DNA of 64,000 nt from Desmodesmus armatus (GCA_007449985.2 VIIQ02000001.1:700001-764000), one strand, 5' to 3'. Shown: positions 24,501-37,284, counted from the first letter of the stretch. The notes: generated by a model not told the origin, from the sequence alone. Numbers and translations are program-made.

Positions 24501-25206
24501 TGAACCTCCTGTGCTGCATTGGGCGCAGCAGCCCAAGCAGTTGGTGTGACCCTCCTCAAGTGTGCCGTAGCTGTGGATACAGAAACAGCGCTGAAGGCAC
24601 ACAGCAACAGTGGTTGCAGACGCACATGGTGCTGCTGAGCATAGGCACCTGCGTACCTTATTCAGTTCTTGTTGAAGCAGCTGCAGGAACTGCTCGGCTG
24701 GGCCACCGTCCAGCTGCAACGCTGCTGGCACCCTCAGGTGGGCAGGACTGTGAGGCCTGCCGCCGCTGCTGCTGGCCCGCTGCTGCCCGTGCTGTTGCAA
24801 GCTGGATGTGGCTTGAAGCACACCATCAGCCTGCTGCTGCACATGCTCCTGTTCGTGCTGCTGTCTTAGACTGTGCTGCAGAGCGTGCAGCACTGTTTCG
24901 GACTGTTGTGACACTGACCGAGGTATGGACAGAGAGGTGGCCAGCGGCCGCGCTGCTTCCAGGAACTCATCTGAAGCATCTCTGGCCTGCAAGCATTACA
25001 GCTGTCAGCACTGACCACTGCTGTGGCCAGCACAGGGACGCTGGGGCCCATTGCCAAACGACTTCTTCACTGCACAGCCTGTCCAGCATGCGTGCGAGCA
25101 TGGGCTGCCTCACCTGCTTGAGCTTATCTTTGAGGGCCTCATAGTTGATGTAGTGCTGCCTCCACTCGGGAAGCAGCGTCTCAGCCAAGTGGTGGCTGAA
25201 ATGCAT
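18577..25206 (-). CDS. SPX-VTC-DUF202 protein, vacuolar transporter chaperone (polyphosphate polymerase) family
   Basis: Probable exons: 25206-25114, 24986-24657, 24276-about 24073, about 23902-23836, 23630-22484, 22245-21092, 20641-19833, 19489-19199, 18766-18577; about 1,430 residues, much longer than yeast Vtc2-4 because of Gln/Ala/Ser insertions. An SPX domain (MHFSHHLAETLLPEW, then FVKICKKHDK) should sense inositol pyrophosphates. The VTC catalytic-type domain is split by a low-complexity insert: ITRKFWVQESDV, HTVYFDNAALHLYHGR, LKARW, VVLERKIYREGWRGE, LRRMVFAMPFDDRIRITID, then WSKFIHGCAVLL. The C-terminal DUF202 part has three membrane helices. The family makes polyphosphate in acidocalcisome/vacuole membranes. 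The metal-binding Glu expected in the PYAVLE-like strand is Lys here (PYALMKVSY, codon 21143-21145), so it may be a non-catalytic Vtc2/3-like subunit. The exon 3/4 junction is unresolved. Confidence 0.88.
22700..23480 (-). repeat. CAG/CTG-rich low-complexity inserts within the VTC gene
   Basis: Two blocks of CTG/TGC repeats on the + strand (about 22715-22900 and 23330-23475) encode Gln-rich inserts, with an Ala/Ser-rich block between. The first lies inside the VTC domain and the second just after the SPX-VTC linker. Confidence 0.75.
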
Positions 25207-26534
25207 CGTTGATGCTACTGCCCGAGGTGTTGTGGAGCTGTCACCATGGCGCCCCTGCTGTGAACATGCCCACTACAATGGCCAAAGAGGGATAGGACGT
25301 TAATTAATGGTGTCATCAAAGGCTCTCTATTTTGCCCATTTCCGAGGAATATCCCGACAATGTTTGACCTGGACGACACCAGTGTAGACCACCCAGCCGA
25401 TACAGTGTCAAACGCAACGTCTCTCTGAGTAGCATGTTGCCTTTCAGCCCTGAACAGAGGACGAGGCCTGGGCAGAGGCGACACCTGCACATGTGTGCAC
25501 ACACTGCAGCCAGATTGCTTTCACACTTTGCTCAGGCAAAGGCCTGCCAAGCTGCGTCAATGCTTGTCTGGTATCACGGTGCAAGCATCTGTCACATGAA
25601 TGCTGCTGACCCGTAGCACGAGGGTGGCACCCACGCTCTGGCCGGCCCCGGGGCAGCTGCCTGCAGGGCCCGACACCAGCGGTGCAGCTTGCCTGTGCAA
25701 TGTGTTGCAGCTTATCAGCGAGGCGGTGCCGCACCGGCGACAGTTGTGGCTGCAAAGCAGCGTCACTTCTTCCCTGGTGGTGCTCAGCTGCAGTAACCAG
25801 TCATGCTTGTATAGACCACATGATGCATGCGCAAGCGTGCTGCACCGTGTCGCCAGTACTGGCGACTAGTGCTACTTGTGTGGTGCTCTGATCGGCACAT
25901 TGGCTGGGTTGCGCCCGGCCTCCAAGTCTTTGAACTGGTTCAACACCTTGTCACATGCCGTTTTGCTGCCCATCATCAATGCAAAGGAAGTCTCTGTCAC
26001 TGCTGTTGCAGTACGTGCACAACCCATCCCTCCCCTTCCGCTCTTCTTTCGTACGGTATCGTGGACACTATTTGAAGCGTTGTTGTGGCATCTATGATAC
26101 CCGAAATGGCACATCAGGGCGTGTGACGTGCACACTGATTGGCGTGCACGTGGGCCAGTTCCCATCGTATTTGCCTGAAGCAGTGCTGTGCATGCAGTGC
26201 TGTGCAGCTGACCACAACAGCATCTGTTGGGGCTTTAAGACAGACAAACTTGCTTTCCAGGGCCTAAATGTGTCCATTCCGCAAGCTACCCAAAGGGGCT
26301 TGTGTGGTCTCGACAGAGTCGAGACAGCACAAGATCAGAAAGTTGACACCAACACATCTTGCCTGCAGCAATGCACAGGATCAACAACAGAAAGGTCTCA
26401 AGGCCATCTAACTTAGTCCTCTACATCGACACCCAGTTCCTTCCGCCCACGGCATGGGATAACAGCCCCACTGTAACCCCTCCTGCAAGGGAATAGTGTA
26501 ACCCCTTGGTGTAACCCCCACCGCACAACCCCTG
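25207..26534. promoter_or_regulatory. Divergent intergenic region between VTC gene (-) and Q-rich gene (+)
   Basis: 1.3 kb holding both promoters. No supported coding exon. The last 65 bp before the + start codon contain three TGTAACCCC elements (see separate entry). Confidence 0.45.
26472..26518 (+). promoter_or_regulatory. Three TGTAACCCC elements upstream of a start codon
   Basis: TGTAACCCC occurs at 26472-26480, 26497-26505 and 26510-26518, immediately before the ATG at 26535. The role is unknown; it could be a promoter or 5' UTR element. It contains TGTAA but lies at a 5' end. Confidence 0.4.
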
Positions 26535-28776
26535 ATGGCGCAGTCGCCATCGGCGATGATTGATGCTCCTTACATACCATCTCTAGGGTCCGGAAACGGC
26601 GTCAGAATAGCGTCTGCATCGAGACAGTGGGCCCAACAAGTGCACGAGTGCCTGGAGCCTTCAATTAGGGTGAGTCTGGTGTTAAAGGTTGCTCTGCTGA
26701 CGCCTTACATTGGTGCGGGGGCAGGTAGGAGGAGCGACCAGTTTGCACTTTTTCAGGGAGAGGGGCCTCACTGCGCACCACACCTGCATCCGCATTGTGG
26801 CCGCTGCATCCGCAAGTCGCAGCGTACAAGGCACACTTTGACCCACGTAGAAACTCCTTCTGCCAACTGTCAGGCGAACTCTGCCTTGAGTGCGCTGTTC
26901 ACACCATCGCTCCCACCTGCCACGCTTCACTGCAGGCCACTCAAGTTCATTGGCAACCACGCCAGCGCGTAGGTGTTGTATACACTTTGGGTATTGCATT
27001 GAGCGCGGTTTTCAGCCTCCAGCAGCGGTGGGCCAGGTGGCACCCCCAAGGTGCTGCTGCAGTGATCCTGGGAGGCCCGACAGCAAGGTCTTGGAATGAC
27101 CTCCTCAACGTCGACAGGGCAGGATGATAGTCCTCAAGAGAAGTACTCAACTCTTGAAAAGTTTGCAAAGGCACACAGGGGCCGATGGCGTATGCAGCTC
27201 ATGCTGCAGCAGTGCAAGGAGATGCAGCAGGACGGGGCGGTGCAACAGGAAGGTGGGTTGCTGCACTGCTGACTGTTGGTGTCAAACAGCATTGTGTCCT
27301 CGAGCACTAACTTGCAGTGTGTGAGATGCATCCTGGATCACTTCACTCACGTGGGTTCGCTCCTCAGCACTTGCTGACTACTTCCATTGCAGTGTGCACA
27401 CTGCAGTCAGTCAAATATCCACCCACGCTGTGGGATGCCGTATGCACCCATTCCCTGAGGACTGAGCCCCAAGCAGCATCCTTGCTTACTGACGGACCAC
27501 TCTGTCCCATGTTGATTTGTTCGTGCAGCGTTTGTCGCCGTGCTGGGTATGTCGTCTGACAAGATTACTGCTGGACACCAGATGCTGTTTGGACTGCCAG
27601 AGCCGCTGCTCACATTCAGCCTGGCACTCTGCACATGCCGCAGGTGTGGCGGCATTGATACTCATTACTTTCCTGTGCTCTACACTGGTCTGGCTTAGTT
27701 TTTTAGTGCCATCAGCCCTCATGCGTGGCACTTGTTGTGGCCCGAGCATCACTTGCAACACCAGGACACAGCAGCATTGCATTGCTTTGTTGCTGCAGCC
27801 ATCACCCAGCCCTGGCTGCTCCAATGAACCAATGCAGGCACTGTGTGCAGCTAGCAGCAGCGGCGGCTGCAAGAAAGATCTCACTGCTGCTGTCTGTATC
27901 CCTGTGGTGTCTGTAGGGGCACGGGAGGCAGGGGCAAAGGGTCTGACCCCAAGAGCAACCCACAGGCCGACCCTTTGAAGGCTGAGTATGTCCTGAAGAA
28001 GAGGCAGTCTGCAGGCCTGAGCAAGTTTAAACAGAAGGTCTCAACCCTGGTGAGTGCGTGCCTGATGAACTTCAGGTTGGAGTTACTGGCCAATTTTGTT
28101 CCTGCAGTGCTGGAGGGGTGCCTGATGTACTATAGAGGAGTATTGGGGTGCACCACTGGTCTCAGTTGTAGGGGTGAAATAGCCAGCTGCAACTGCCAGC
28201 AAAACATGGACGCAACAATGCCTGCATAAATTGGCCGGAATGCTGTGGAGGCTGCACAGGGTGGGCATTCCGCTTTGATGTCTGATGCGGTGTATGATGC
28301 CCGGGGGCGACTGTGAACGCCTTCACTGGCCTGCACAGGATCACACCCAACACGTGCACTTCCAGCAGTGCCGGCGCAAGCACATGTGCTGCCCAGTTGC
28401 GCAGTACGGCGGTCAGCTGCAGCGCTACAGATAGAGAGGCTGCCTGTGTAGTAACAGGAAATCATGCAGCATCTGCGTTCAACGCAGGCGGCCTGTGCTG
28501 GCACGCGGCCATGCTCCCTTGGTGACTGAATGCATGTTTGCTGTGCCCTCTGCTGTCTGCCCTCTGCCTTCACTAGGTGGCAGCTGCAACAGAGGCAGGC
28601 CTGTTTGGTCGCTCTGCCGCAGACCTGGGTCTAGAGGCCACTCAACCCTCCCCATATCTCGCAGGCAGTACCCCAAACTTATACCCCAACAACAGCTTTG
28701 AGCAGCAGCAGATCCCACAGCAGTTCCAGCACACCGGTCAGATGGACGGTTCCTTCTATGGCGCCACAGCAGCTAT

Positions 28777-28807
<31 letters not shown>

Positions 28808-30781
28808 CATGGGCAGGCACAGCAGGAGCGTGTGTTCCTCGGCGGCTGCGCTGGCACTGCTGCAGCCACTGAAGATGTGTGGGCGCAGTTTGGTGCTGCA
28901 GGCGCGCGGGACGCAGCACAGCAGTACGGCAGCGGTGCTGCAGGCTTTCAGGGCTATGCAGCATCCGGCAGCTCCCCTGGCTCAGCACTGTTTCTGGGTC
29001 AGGGCTTTGGCAGTGACTACAACCCAGGCGCAGCAGCAGCACCAGCACCAGCAGCAGGTGGTGCTCACCAGCGGCAGATGCCGCAGCAGCAGCCGCAAAA
29101 GCAGCAGCATGACCTGACCTGGCTGCTTGAGGATATGGAAGTCCCTAGCTCCCCGACCCTGACTGCCCTCCTGCAGATAGACTCACCGCTGAGTCCCCTT
29201 CATGCAGGGGGGCCCTGCATCCTGCAGCTACCTCCTGCTGGGTCACCCCAGCCACCTCCAGCAGCAACAGGCGCAGGTGGACACCTCGGCCCCACAGCAG
29301 CATGCGGCAACACAGGAGCAGCGCCCTCAGCACTCTCTGCAGGCTGCAGCAGCTGGCAGGCGCCTTGGCTCTCAGAGGTTGGCGCCCTGGCAGGGCAGCC
29401 CTCCCAGGCCTCTGTGCAGCAGCAGATTGCAGCAGGGGGCCAGCAAGCTGTTGGCAGCACCAGCACAACCTCCACAATGCCTCCCATGAGGCTGCCCAGC
29501 CCCTTCTTGCAGCCACAGGTGCAGCTGCAGCAGCTGGCAGAGCAGGGCCCGCAGGACCAAGACAGGCGGAGGCAGCTGCTGCTGCAGTTGCTCAGACCAG
29601 CAACCTCAGCACCAGCACACAGCATGCAGGGTGCTGCTGCTGCAGCAGGTGAAGGGCCAGATGCAGTGGCGGTTGCCACAGACGCTGCAATAAACGCACT
29701 CCTAAACATGGGCGGCAACGGCAGCAGCAGCAGCACAGGCACACAGGGGGGAGGTCACCTACTATCAGTGCACAGGCCTCTCGAAAGGTCTAGCACCCCA
29801 GGCTCTACAGCTGCCTACCCCACAGTCAACAGGCAGCACAGCTGGCCCCTTGGCGGGCCCCAGGACGTGCCTACAAACCTGCCCAGCGTCCAGGGCGCTG
29901 CATCCGCTGGGCTGCACCCTGCAGCACCAGCCTACAGCACACAGGGGCGGGAGTTTGAGGGTAGCCAGGGGTCCAGCTGGGATGCTGCAGCCGCCTATGC
30001 TGCCAGGGTTGCAGCTCACGCCCGGGGCTCAGGGGGCCTGGCACTCAACGTGGCTGTGGCTGCTGCAGCATCTGCGGGCACGCAGGAGGCACAGGCAGGC
30101 CCTGCCGCTCCGGGCGCTGCACACCCTGCGCCGCAGATGGTGAACCCTCAACAGGCTGCGCGGCAGCAAGGTGGGGCAGCAGCAGCAGGACAGACACACC
30201 CTCCAGCGCAGTTTGCAGCTATGGTGCCCATCCCAGGGGCTGTTGCAGGACCTGCAGGCGTGGCAGCAGCAGCACCGGCCCCCGCAAACCAGGTGTCCCC
30301 TATGGTGCAGGCCCTGCTGCAGCAGCTTGACTTCCTGCTGCAGCACAACGCCCCTAACGCCCTGGGTGCAGCACTGCAGGGCTTCTTCCCACTGATGACA
30401 GCAGCTGCTGGCAGCGGCCACAACATCAGGCCCGTGTTGTCGCGCACATACCTCCTGATGATGGACGCAGCCGCAATGCAGGTGCGGCAGCTGCAGGGGC
30501 TGATGCAGCAGCTGACGGCTATGGGAGGGGCTGAGGATCTCGACAGGGGCATGCAGCTGATCCTGCCAATGGCGGCATTCCCGGGGCTTGCAGCGTTTGC
30601 TGCACAGGCGCTGGCCGACAGCGCAGCAGCACCTGCTCCTGCAGTGGCCGCCGCTGCCAATGGTGCTGGCGCTCAGATGGTGCCGATGCTGCAGCAGCTG
30701 CAGCAGCAGGCGGGGGCTGCTAATGGCGCTGGAGTGCAGTGGTTCACTGACGTTGTGGGGCAGCTGGGTAGGGTTGGCTGA
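26535..30781 (+). CDS. Unrecognised Gln/Ala-rich protein
   Basis: Start ATG 26535 opens exon 1 (26535-26669, MAQSPSAMIDAPYIPSLGSG), then 27123-27252 (EKYSTLEKFAKAHRGRWRMQ), a third exon ending at 28049 (AEYVLKKRQSAGLSKFKQKV) and a long terminal exon 28577-30781 with 734 codons. The exon 2 to 3 phase does not match (phase 1 to phase 0), so a small exon between 27253 and 27930 is probably missing from my model. The short N-terminal exons encode a basic, helical region that looks conserved. The long exon is dominated by Gln, Ala, Gly and Pro, with a helical end (about 30300-30600, PMVQALLQQLDFLLQH). Composition suggests a transcriptional or RNP co-regulator, but I recognise no domain and assign no function. 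It is followed by an unusually long G/T-rich tail. Confidence 0.65.
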
Positions 30782-33700
30782 GCCGTGTCCGATCACGCCG
30801 TGCGCCTTGGGATGTTGGATGGGTTGGGAGGGAAAGCCTTGGGTCGGCTGTGGAGCCTTGAGCTCAAATATGAGTTGCCATGGAAGGGCGTGAGCTTTGT
30901 GAACCCTTGCATATGGGCGGGGTGGGGTTTAGTCTTCTGTGTTGTGGACCAAGCCTGATGCTCTGTTGAATTTCTGCTGGTGGGGTTGTTTAGCAATGGC
31001 TTTCTGTGTGCCTAATGGTGTTGTGGCGGCCATGGGTTGCTGCGCACAAACAGTATGTGGCTGACAGGGGTCTGGTGCCAGTTGTGCTTGAGGTGCAGTA
31101 CCACAGAGAAGCACAGCAAGCAGGGTTTTGGAGTCTACGAAAGGGGGTTGGGCTGTCTGGCTTTCTTACCTTGCAATCAAACATCTGCCTGTCTCAGATG
31201 GCAGGCAGGGGCTGGGTTGCAGTTGTATGAGTTGTTTGAGCATGGGGTTGAGTCACTCCGCACATGGGTCAGGTGGTTACCACCCTGTTCTCATGGGCTG
31301 AGGAGCCAATCATGGGTTGAGGGGCCAGATGGCTAAGAAAGGGCAGAAGGGGCGGCTGGTCAACCTTCAGTGACAGGAAGTGAGGCAAGTGAGATGATGC
31401 TGGATTCGGCCATGTGCTCGCAATCATTGCGTGAGGTCACACTTGAGGCCTCCTATACTGTACTGCCCTTGGTGGCTGTGTGTTTCCTCTTGGAGCATCA
31501 CTTGGCTGCAGCATACCTTTGTGTGGGTCATGCGTTTGTTGTTGGAGCACTGATAATGCGCAGGCAGGGTTCTTGGCAGTCTTGGATCGATCATAGGGCT
31601 ACTTTCTCTATTTGACGCTGTGGGTTGTCGGCGCTGTCAGGAGGTACCATCTTTGTGCACACTGGTGTACAACTTCTGGCTGAGCAGTGTGAGGGTCTGA
31701 GCTACAGCTGCAGCTTGCAGCCTGCCAATGCTTGTGCGCGTCGGGTTGGGGCTTTGGGGCTGCTGATTCAAGCCTTGCGTGTGTCTGCCTCGATTGCTAC
31801 ACCACTGCAAGCGTTTAGCAGTGGTGTAGCATGTGCGTAGTTAGTGCTTTGCATCGCTGTCCAGGCTCTGTGTGTCTGCAAGTATGCAAGGTAGTGTGCA
31901 TCAGCTCTGTCAAGCACATGCGCAAGTGACACTGTGTGGTTGGGGGTGGCAGCACATGCTGCTTGATTGTCCAAGGCAGACGCGCATTCCTTTCTGAGAA
32001 GGCAGCCGGCATGCCGCATCTTCTGTCTGCGCTGCTGTTCCAGGCAGTCAAAGCGCACTCGCATGTGTGCGTCCTGTGGCACCGTCCGTGTGTGGGCGGT
32101 GGGTGCACGGAGCTTTTCAGATGCGGAGCTCCAGAAGGCTTGCATGTGAGGTGCAGGGGGAAAGGTTGGTTGCATGTTGCTTCCAGATGCTGCGCTGCAT
32201 GCTAGGCAATGCCAGGAGTAGCCTCTCTTTTCATCAGCATATCTCTTTCAGCCAAGAGCCTCTCCTTACTATTGTTGTGCTTGCCCGTTGGCCTAGCAAC
32301 CACCAACCCGGGCTGCAGGCTAGGGGGCTCAGGTGGCAAGGTCTAGGTGTGTGGCATGTTCTGCTGGGTTGGTGTGTGCTCTGGCGGCAGCACATCAGCT
32401 GTGGTGATTTATCAGGGTGGTATGGGCTGGTTGACTTTTGCAGGAGATTTGCGATTCCGTGTGTGTGTTTGTAGGTGCTGTTGCATGGCATCTGTGCAGA
32501 TCAGCTGCTGGCTGAGTGATCATCTGCTGTATAGGCTACTTTATCACACTGCTGTGATGTATGTGTTAGACTAGGGGCCGCCTGGCTGAAAGGCAGAATG
32601 GGGCTCATGTCTGCATAGCATGGCTTTCTTTTGTGTGCGTGCCCTCTCTGGTTTGGATGGTGGTTCCAGCACATGTTTGCAGCAGCTGCTGCAACTGCTG
32701 TGTCGAGGGCAACAGCAGGTGGTTGGGTCAAGCCTGCACCTGCTGCTTCGCTTGGTTGAGTGACAGATAGTCCCTTTGCAGCATTGCAGTTGCAGCAGCT
32801 GCTGCAGATAGGGAGAGTGCTTCCGGGAATAAATGGTAGGGAGACGTGACTCTGGGAATGTTGCTCCAATCTCTGCCTTAGGTGACGGTATTGCCGTGCG
32901 TCTGTCGAATGGTATGTCTGGGCAGTTCAGGTCAAACCCCAGTCGTCAGGCTGGGGTGTGGCTGTTGCGCAGGTGCATTGATTTCTACGTCAGCCATGTA
33001 CAGAGTGTGTGTCCTGCCGACAAATTGTGTGAAAAGCTGATGCCAAAGTGTGACACTTCAGGCAGTGTGAATGGCAGCAGCATGCATGCGCATGTTATGC
33101 AGGGGGATCTTATTCAGTGCCGCTGATAGCCAGCATCACTGGCGCTTGGAGGGGGTCGTGTTTGCTGCCAATACGGCACTGGGTGTAGGGTGCTTTTTCT
33201 GCTTGGGTATGTTGATATGCTGATCGTGCTGCTTCAGCTTTGATGTCTGTACAGGTGTGCCAGCTAAGGGCAGGCTCCTTTGATGCATCTGGAACGTGCA
33301 CGCTTGCCATTCACATCATGTCGCGCGCAAGGTGATGGCGTTTTGCTGTCAGAAAGTGTCCATGCTGCTTTAGTAGCATATCTGCTTACCTACTGCTGCT
33401 GCCGCTGGCATTTCATGGCACCGTTGACCCAGCTGTGCGTCAGCTGGGGCAGGTCAGGGAATCCTTCATGCGACCGAGTGTGTGTCCACCATGTGTCCCA
33501 CATGTGTCCTACATGTGTGTGATTGTCACATCAACACCTGCTCCATGCTATACCCCTTGTGCAGTTGCCCAGCCTCTGTTACAGCATTTCAGCCAGCGCT
33601 GTTTCTCTGTTTGCACTCTTGGCAGGGCTAGAAGCCTCAATGCAGCACTTCTTGTGTGCCGCTGCTGGGTCGACCAAGGACGAGAGGGGTTGATTACAAA

Positions 33701-35903
33701 TCAACGGCCTGCAGGGGGGCAGATGCATCATTTCAGTGTTGCAAGGCTGCCCTGCGGCGACTGTGCGGTATGGGGGGCATTGATGGCTGCCCTTGATGCT
33801 CAATTTGTACCTGGGGCATCAGCAGGCTGTCCTTGCTTCCTATGCGGAATCTGTATGTTGCCTTTGCAGGTAGGTACTGTGGCGCCAAGGTGCTCGCCGT
33901 GCTGCTGCTGCCAGCCGCTGATAGGGCTGTCGTTGTGATGCAAGATTGCTTGTAGACTGTCACATTGACACAGGTCTTTGTATTTCTTTTCTTGCTGGTG
34001 GGACGGCCGCTTGTTCAGCATTGAGCAAGAGGGGCCTCGTGTGGTCATGTACAAATGTGCGCCATTGACGATTTAGCCATGCAGGCAAGGCATCCAGGAT
34101 CATCCTGTCAGCCATGAAAGTCAGCCGTGTGAAAGTCAAACCAGGCAAGCATATGTGAGATTGTGTGTATCTGGCTGCTGTGTTGTTTGTATCAACCGCT
34201 CCACCACGTGCCTCAAGACGTTTGAGCTTGTGCGTCAGGGCTGTTGCCGCAACAGGGCACAGTGGCCTTCGTGGTGGTTGGTGCGGAAATATGTCTTTGC
34301 TGGCGATGCCGGCGTGAGCGCACGCAATCATGTAGCTTTGGGTGGTGATTGGCAGTTGATCTGCTGGGGAGTGTTGCTTGTACGCAATTTTACAATTGCA
34401 CACAGGCGTGCTTTGAGAGGCACCTGTATCGCACTGTCTAGATGTAGCATATTCAGCATTGGTGTCTGTCTCTATTTTTGTGGGTTGGCTGTCTCTATTC
34501 TGCGGGTTGGTGCTTTAGATTTTTCCAATTTTGTCATGCAGGTCTCTTGGTCGAAGCGTGTGCGTCTGCGATCCTTGTCTGCCTGGCAGAGGTCAATCGG
34601 AAGCTCTTTTCTTTCCGGTGTCATTTCGTTTATGTTTTGTGCAGCAGATTTGTCGCGTGTACCCATGACGCGCACCATGCGACTTGATTTGGCTATGCCA
34701 CGCTACAATGCTGCCGTCTGCTAATTGGTGGCGGTCTTTAGAGATTCCGCTCTCTTGAGCGACAGCGTTCTCGGCAGGTTGGAGACAGCGCGTACGATCA
34801 ACCCTGCTCGGGAGCGTGCACTGCTGTCTGTGCTGACATTTTCGGACTTGGAATATGGGCCATAGCCCTCTGGCAGCATTTCTGCACGCAGGCCTGCTGA
34901 CGGGGGTTACTTTTTGTTGATGCTAGTTGCTGATGGCAGTTGCTTTGTTGGCTTGAGCAAGGGGAGCTGAGCTTCAGCTTTGGCACACTAGGGTGTGCAT
35001 GTGTCTTCTTACAGCATCTGCTGTAGCGTCTCTCTCTTTTCCTGGTCATATGCTAGCGCTGCTGACAGGCGTGCACACGTACATGTGGATTGTTAGGACA
35101 GGGGTCTTCAGCTGGAGAGTTGAGTGACTGTTTGTGTGATCAAGTGTGGATGCCATGCAGGCCTCGTGCTCACACTGCTCTCTGCTTCTTGTGTTGATCA
35201 GTACTGGGGCTGAGAAGGATTGGTGCCCAAATGGCGCCTGCCCTTGTGTGAGAAAGTACGCATGCTTTGAGAGCACCAGATTCCCACTGCTGTTGCTGGT
35301 GATATTACGGAGTGGGCGCTGCTTGAGTGTGTTGCAAGCCTGGGAGAGGTTCAATGAGTCAAGTACACTTTCAGACGTTCCCATCCTGACGGCAGACGTC
35401 TGGTATGGGGCCGAAGTGTTTTTGGTGTCAGGCAGGGAGGGAAGTGTGTTTCAGCAGAGCCTCTGCTCATGAGGCATGAGTGGACAGTAGTGCCAGGCAC
35501 ACCTGACCGCAGAGGTTTCAGGTTGCCAGCACAGTCTCTTGCTGGGCAATGGCGCAGTGTACTTCACTGCTATTAGCTAGTAGCTAGAGTGTGCAGCCAC
35601 CAGGGTGTTTGAGAGCATCCAGCTTTGAGTTTTATGCGATGTGATGTGAGGGCAATCTTGGGGTATCACAGCTGTGTCACCGCGACACGCCGTGTTGTGA
35701 GGGCGCAACAAGGATATTGAGTGTGTTGTTACTTACTGCGAGGGAGAGCGTGCACGTTCCCTATTGGAAATGTGTCAATTCAACTATGTGTGCAGTTGTG
35801 CTTCTGAGAGCATCTGTCACACGCGGCCACCGCGCCGGTCAGGATGGCAATGCCTGCTGTCCAAATGGTTGCTTTGTGAGAGGGAACGTGGACCTTGTCC
35901 TGC

Positions 35904-36281
35904 TGGTGCTCATGCTCTAGAGCCTCTTTCTTGCCAGGTCGGTGACCTGGCTGTGCATTGCCATGCCTTTTTGTGGCCTTTCTTGCTGGAGTGGCCCATT
36001 GCTCCCTACTACTGCTACAGGTGTACTTCTCTGTTTTGGTCGTGGAAGTGCCTGAGTGCTCTTTCATAAGCTAAGAGGCTGATAGGCTGATAGGGATAGG
36101 GTGGTGCTCATGCTCTAGAGCCTCTTTCTTGCCAGGTCGGTGACCTGGCTGTGCATTGCCATGCCTTTTTGTGGCCTTTCTTGCTGGAGTGGCCCATTGC
36201 TCCCTACTACTGCTACAGGTGTACTTCTCTGTTTTGGTCGTGGAAGTGCCTGAGTGCTCTTTCGTAAGCTAAGAGGCTGAT
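35904..36281 (+). repeat. 198-bp direct tandem duplication
   Basis: The segment starting TGGTGCTCATGCTCTAGAG at 35904 recurs at 36102, 198 bp later, nearly identical to about 36281. The few visible differences (for example TCATAAGC versus TCGTAAGC) suggest a recent duplication. Confidence 0.9.
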
Positions 36282-36309
36282 AGGGTATCGCACACAAGAC
36301 AGCATTGGA

Positions 36310-36690
36310 GTCTGTGGTGTGTCAGGTACAGGCACACTGGGTGTGCGCCAGAGCAGTAGCTTCATTTCACAGTGCACTGCACAGTTACCACATACGGTCA
36401 AGGCATGGTCGTGTACTGGTGCTGCAAAAGATGCAGTCATGTTTGCTTTATTGAGATTTCTGGATTCCGAGTTTGTCTTGAGGATTTGCAGGGTCGGGTG
36501 GTGGGTCGGTTGGTGGCACATTGGGTGTGTGCAGGAGCAGTCTTGGTGCAGTTGCTTCATGACTCCGCGCACTGCACAGTCACACATACGGTCAAGGCAT
36601 GGTCATGTGCTGGTGCCGCAGTCTTGCAGTGCTGCATTGACATGTCTGGTGGCCGAAGTTGGCTTGAGTACTTGGAAGGTGTACTACATA
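36310..36690 (+). repeat. Degenerate ~194-bp tandem repeat, two copies
   Basis: CATACGGTCAAGGCATGGTC occurs at 36391 and 36585 (194 bp apart), with further matches on both sides (CACTGCACAGT, GGTGCTGCA/GGTGCCGCA). It is more diverged than the adjacent 198-bp pair but has almost the same period. Confidence 0.75.
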
Positions 36691-37246
36691 GCATCTTGCA
36701 ACACATGCCTTTTGAGTTGTGCACCTGAGTTAGGTGTGCTACCAGTGGATGCAGCTGGCAGCCTGAGCACATGCTGCTACACTGCGCCCTTCTGCCGTCC
36801 CTTATGTGTGGGTATTTTCTCTGTACCGGTGTTTACATGCCTTCTCTGTAAGAGAGGGCACGCTGGTCTGCTGTACAAGGCTTGCCTGTGCAGGAAAAAC
36901 TGGTGCACACTGCCGGTGAACGGGTGTGCTGTTGTCAGTGGGCAACACGTGGAGAAACACTGGTGTGCACTGCCCATGTTATGGTATGCTCACGCGAGTT
37001 GGCCATGTGGTTGTTTGAGGTGCGTTGTGTGTGTTGTGTTTGTGTGCTGGCTGTATGGCGCACTTGTGCTGTACACCACCTGACATTTTTACTATGCAAG
37101 GTAGCACCCCAGATTAGTGAAAGGGGTCAAGAACTGTGTGCATTCCACTGTGTGGCCCCCCATGCTGCCGCCCGATGTGCTGCACATACGTGGGCGGTGC
37201 AGGCAAGGGTGTAGATGCCATCACTGTGTGGGGCAGTGCCCAGTGC

Positions 37247-37284
37247 TTTTTTTCTTTTTCTTTTTCTTTTTCTTTTTCTTTTTC
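37247..37284 (+). repeat. (TTTTTC)n microsatellite
   Basis: About six units of TTTTTC in a pyrimidine-only run within the long non-coding tail. Confidence 0.9.

Noticed and set aside
26472..26518. TGTAACCCC repeats as interstitial telomere sequence
   Set aside because: Chlorophyte telomere repeats (TTTTAGGG or TTTAGGG) do not match this unit, and only three spaced copies exist.
27650..27830. Hydrophobic + strand frame (ALILITFLCSTLVWLSFLV) as a membrane exon of the Q-rich gene
   Set aside because: It lies in intron-like G/T-rich sequence, lacks a fitting donor and no neighbouring exon suggests a membrane protein.
34155..34724. 189-codon + strand open frame
   Set aside because: Composition matches translation of G/T-rich non-coding sequence; no motifs, no splice context.
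36319..37083. 254-codon + strand open frame in the long tail
   Set aside because: It spans the diverged 194-bp repeat, is Cys/Trp/Val-rich as expected from translating G/T-rich DNA, and has no family signature.
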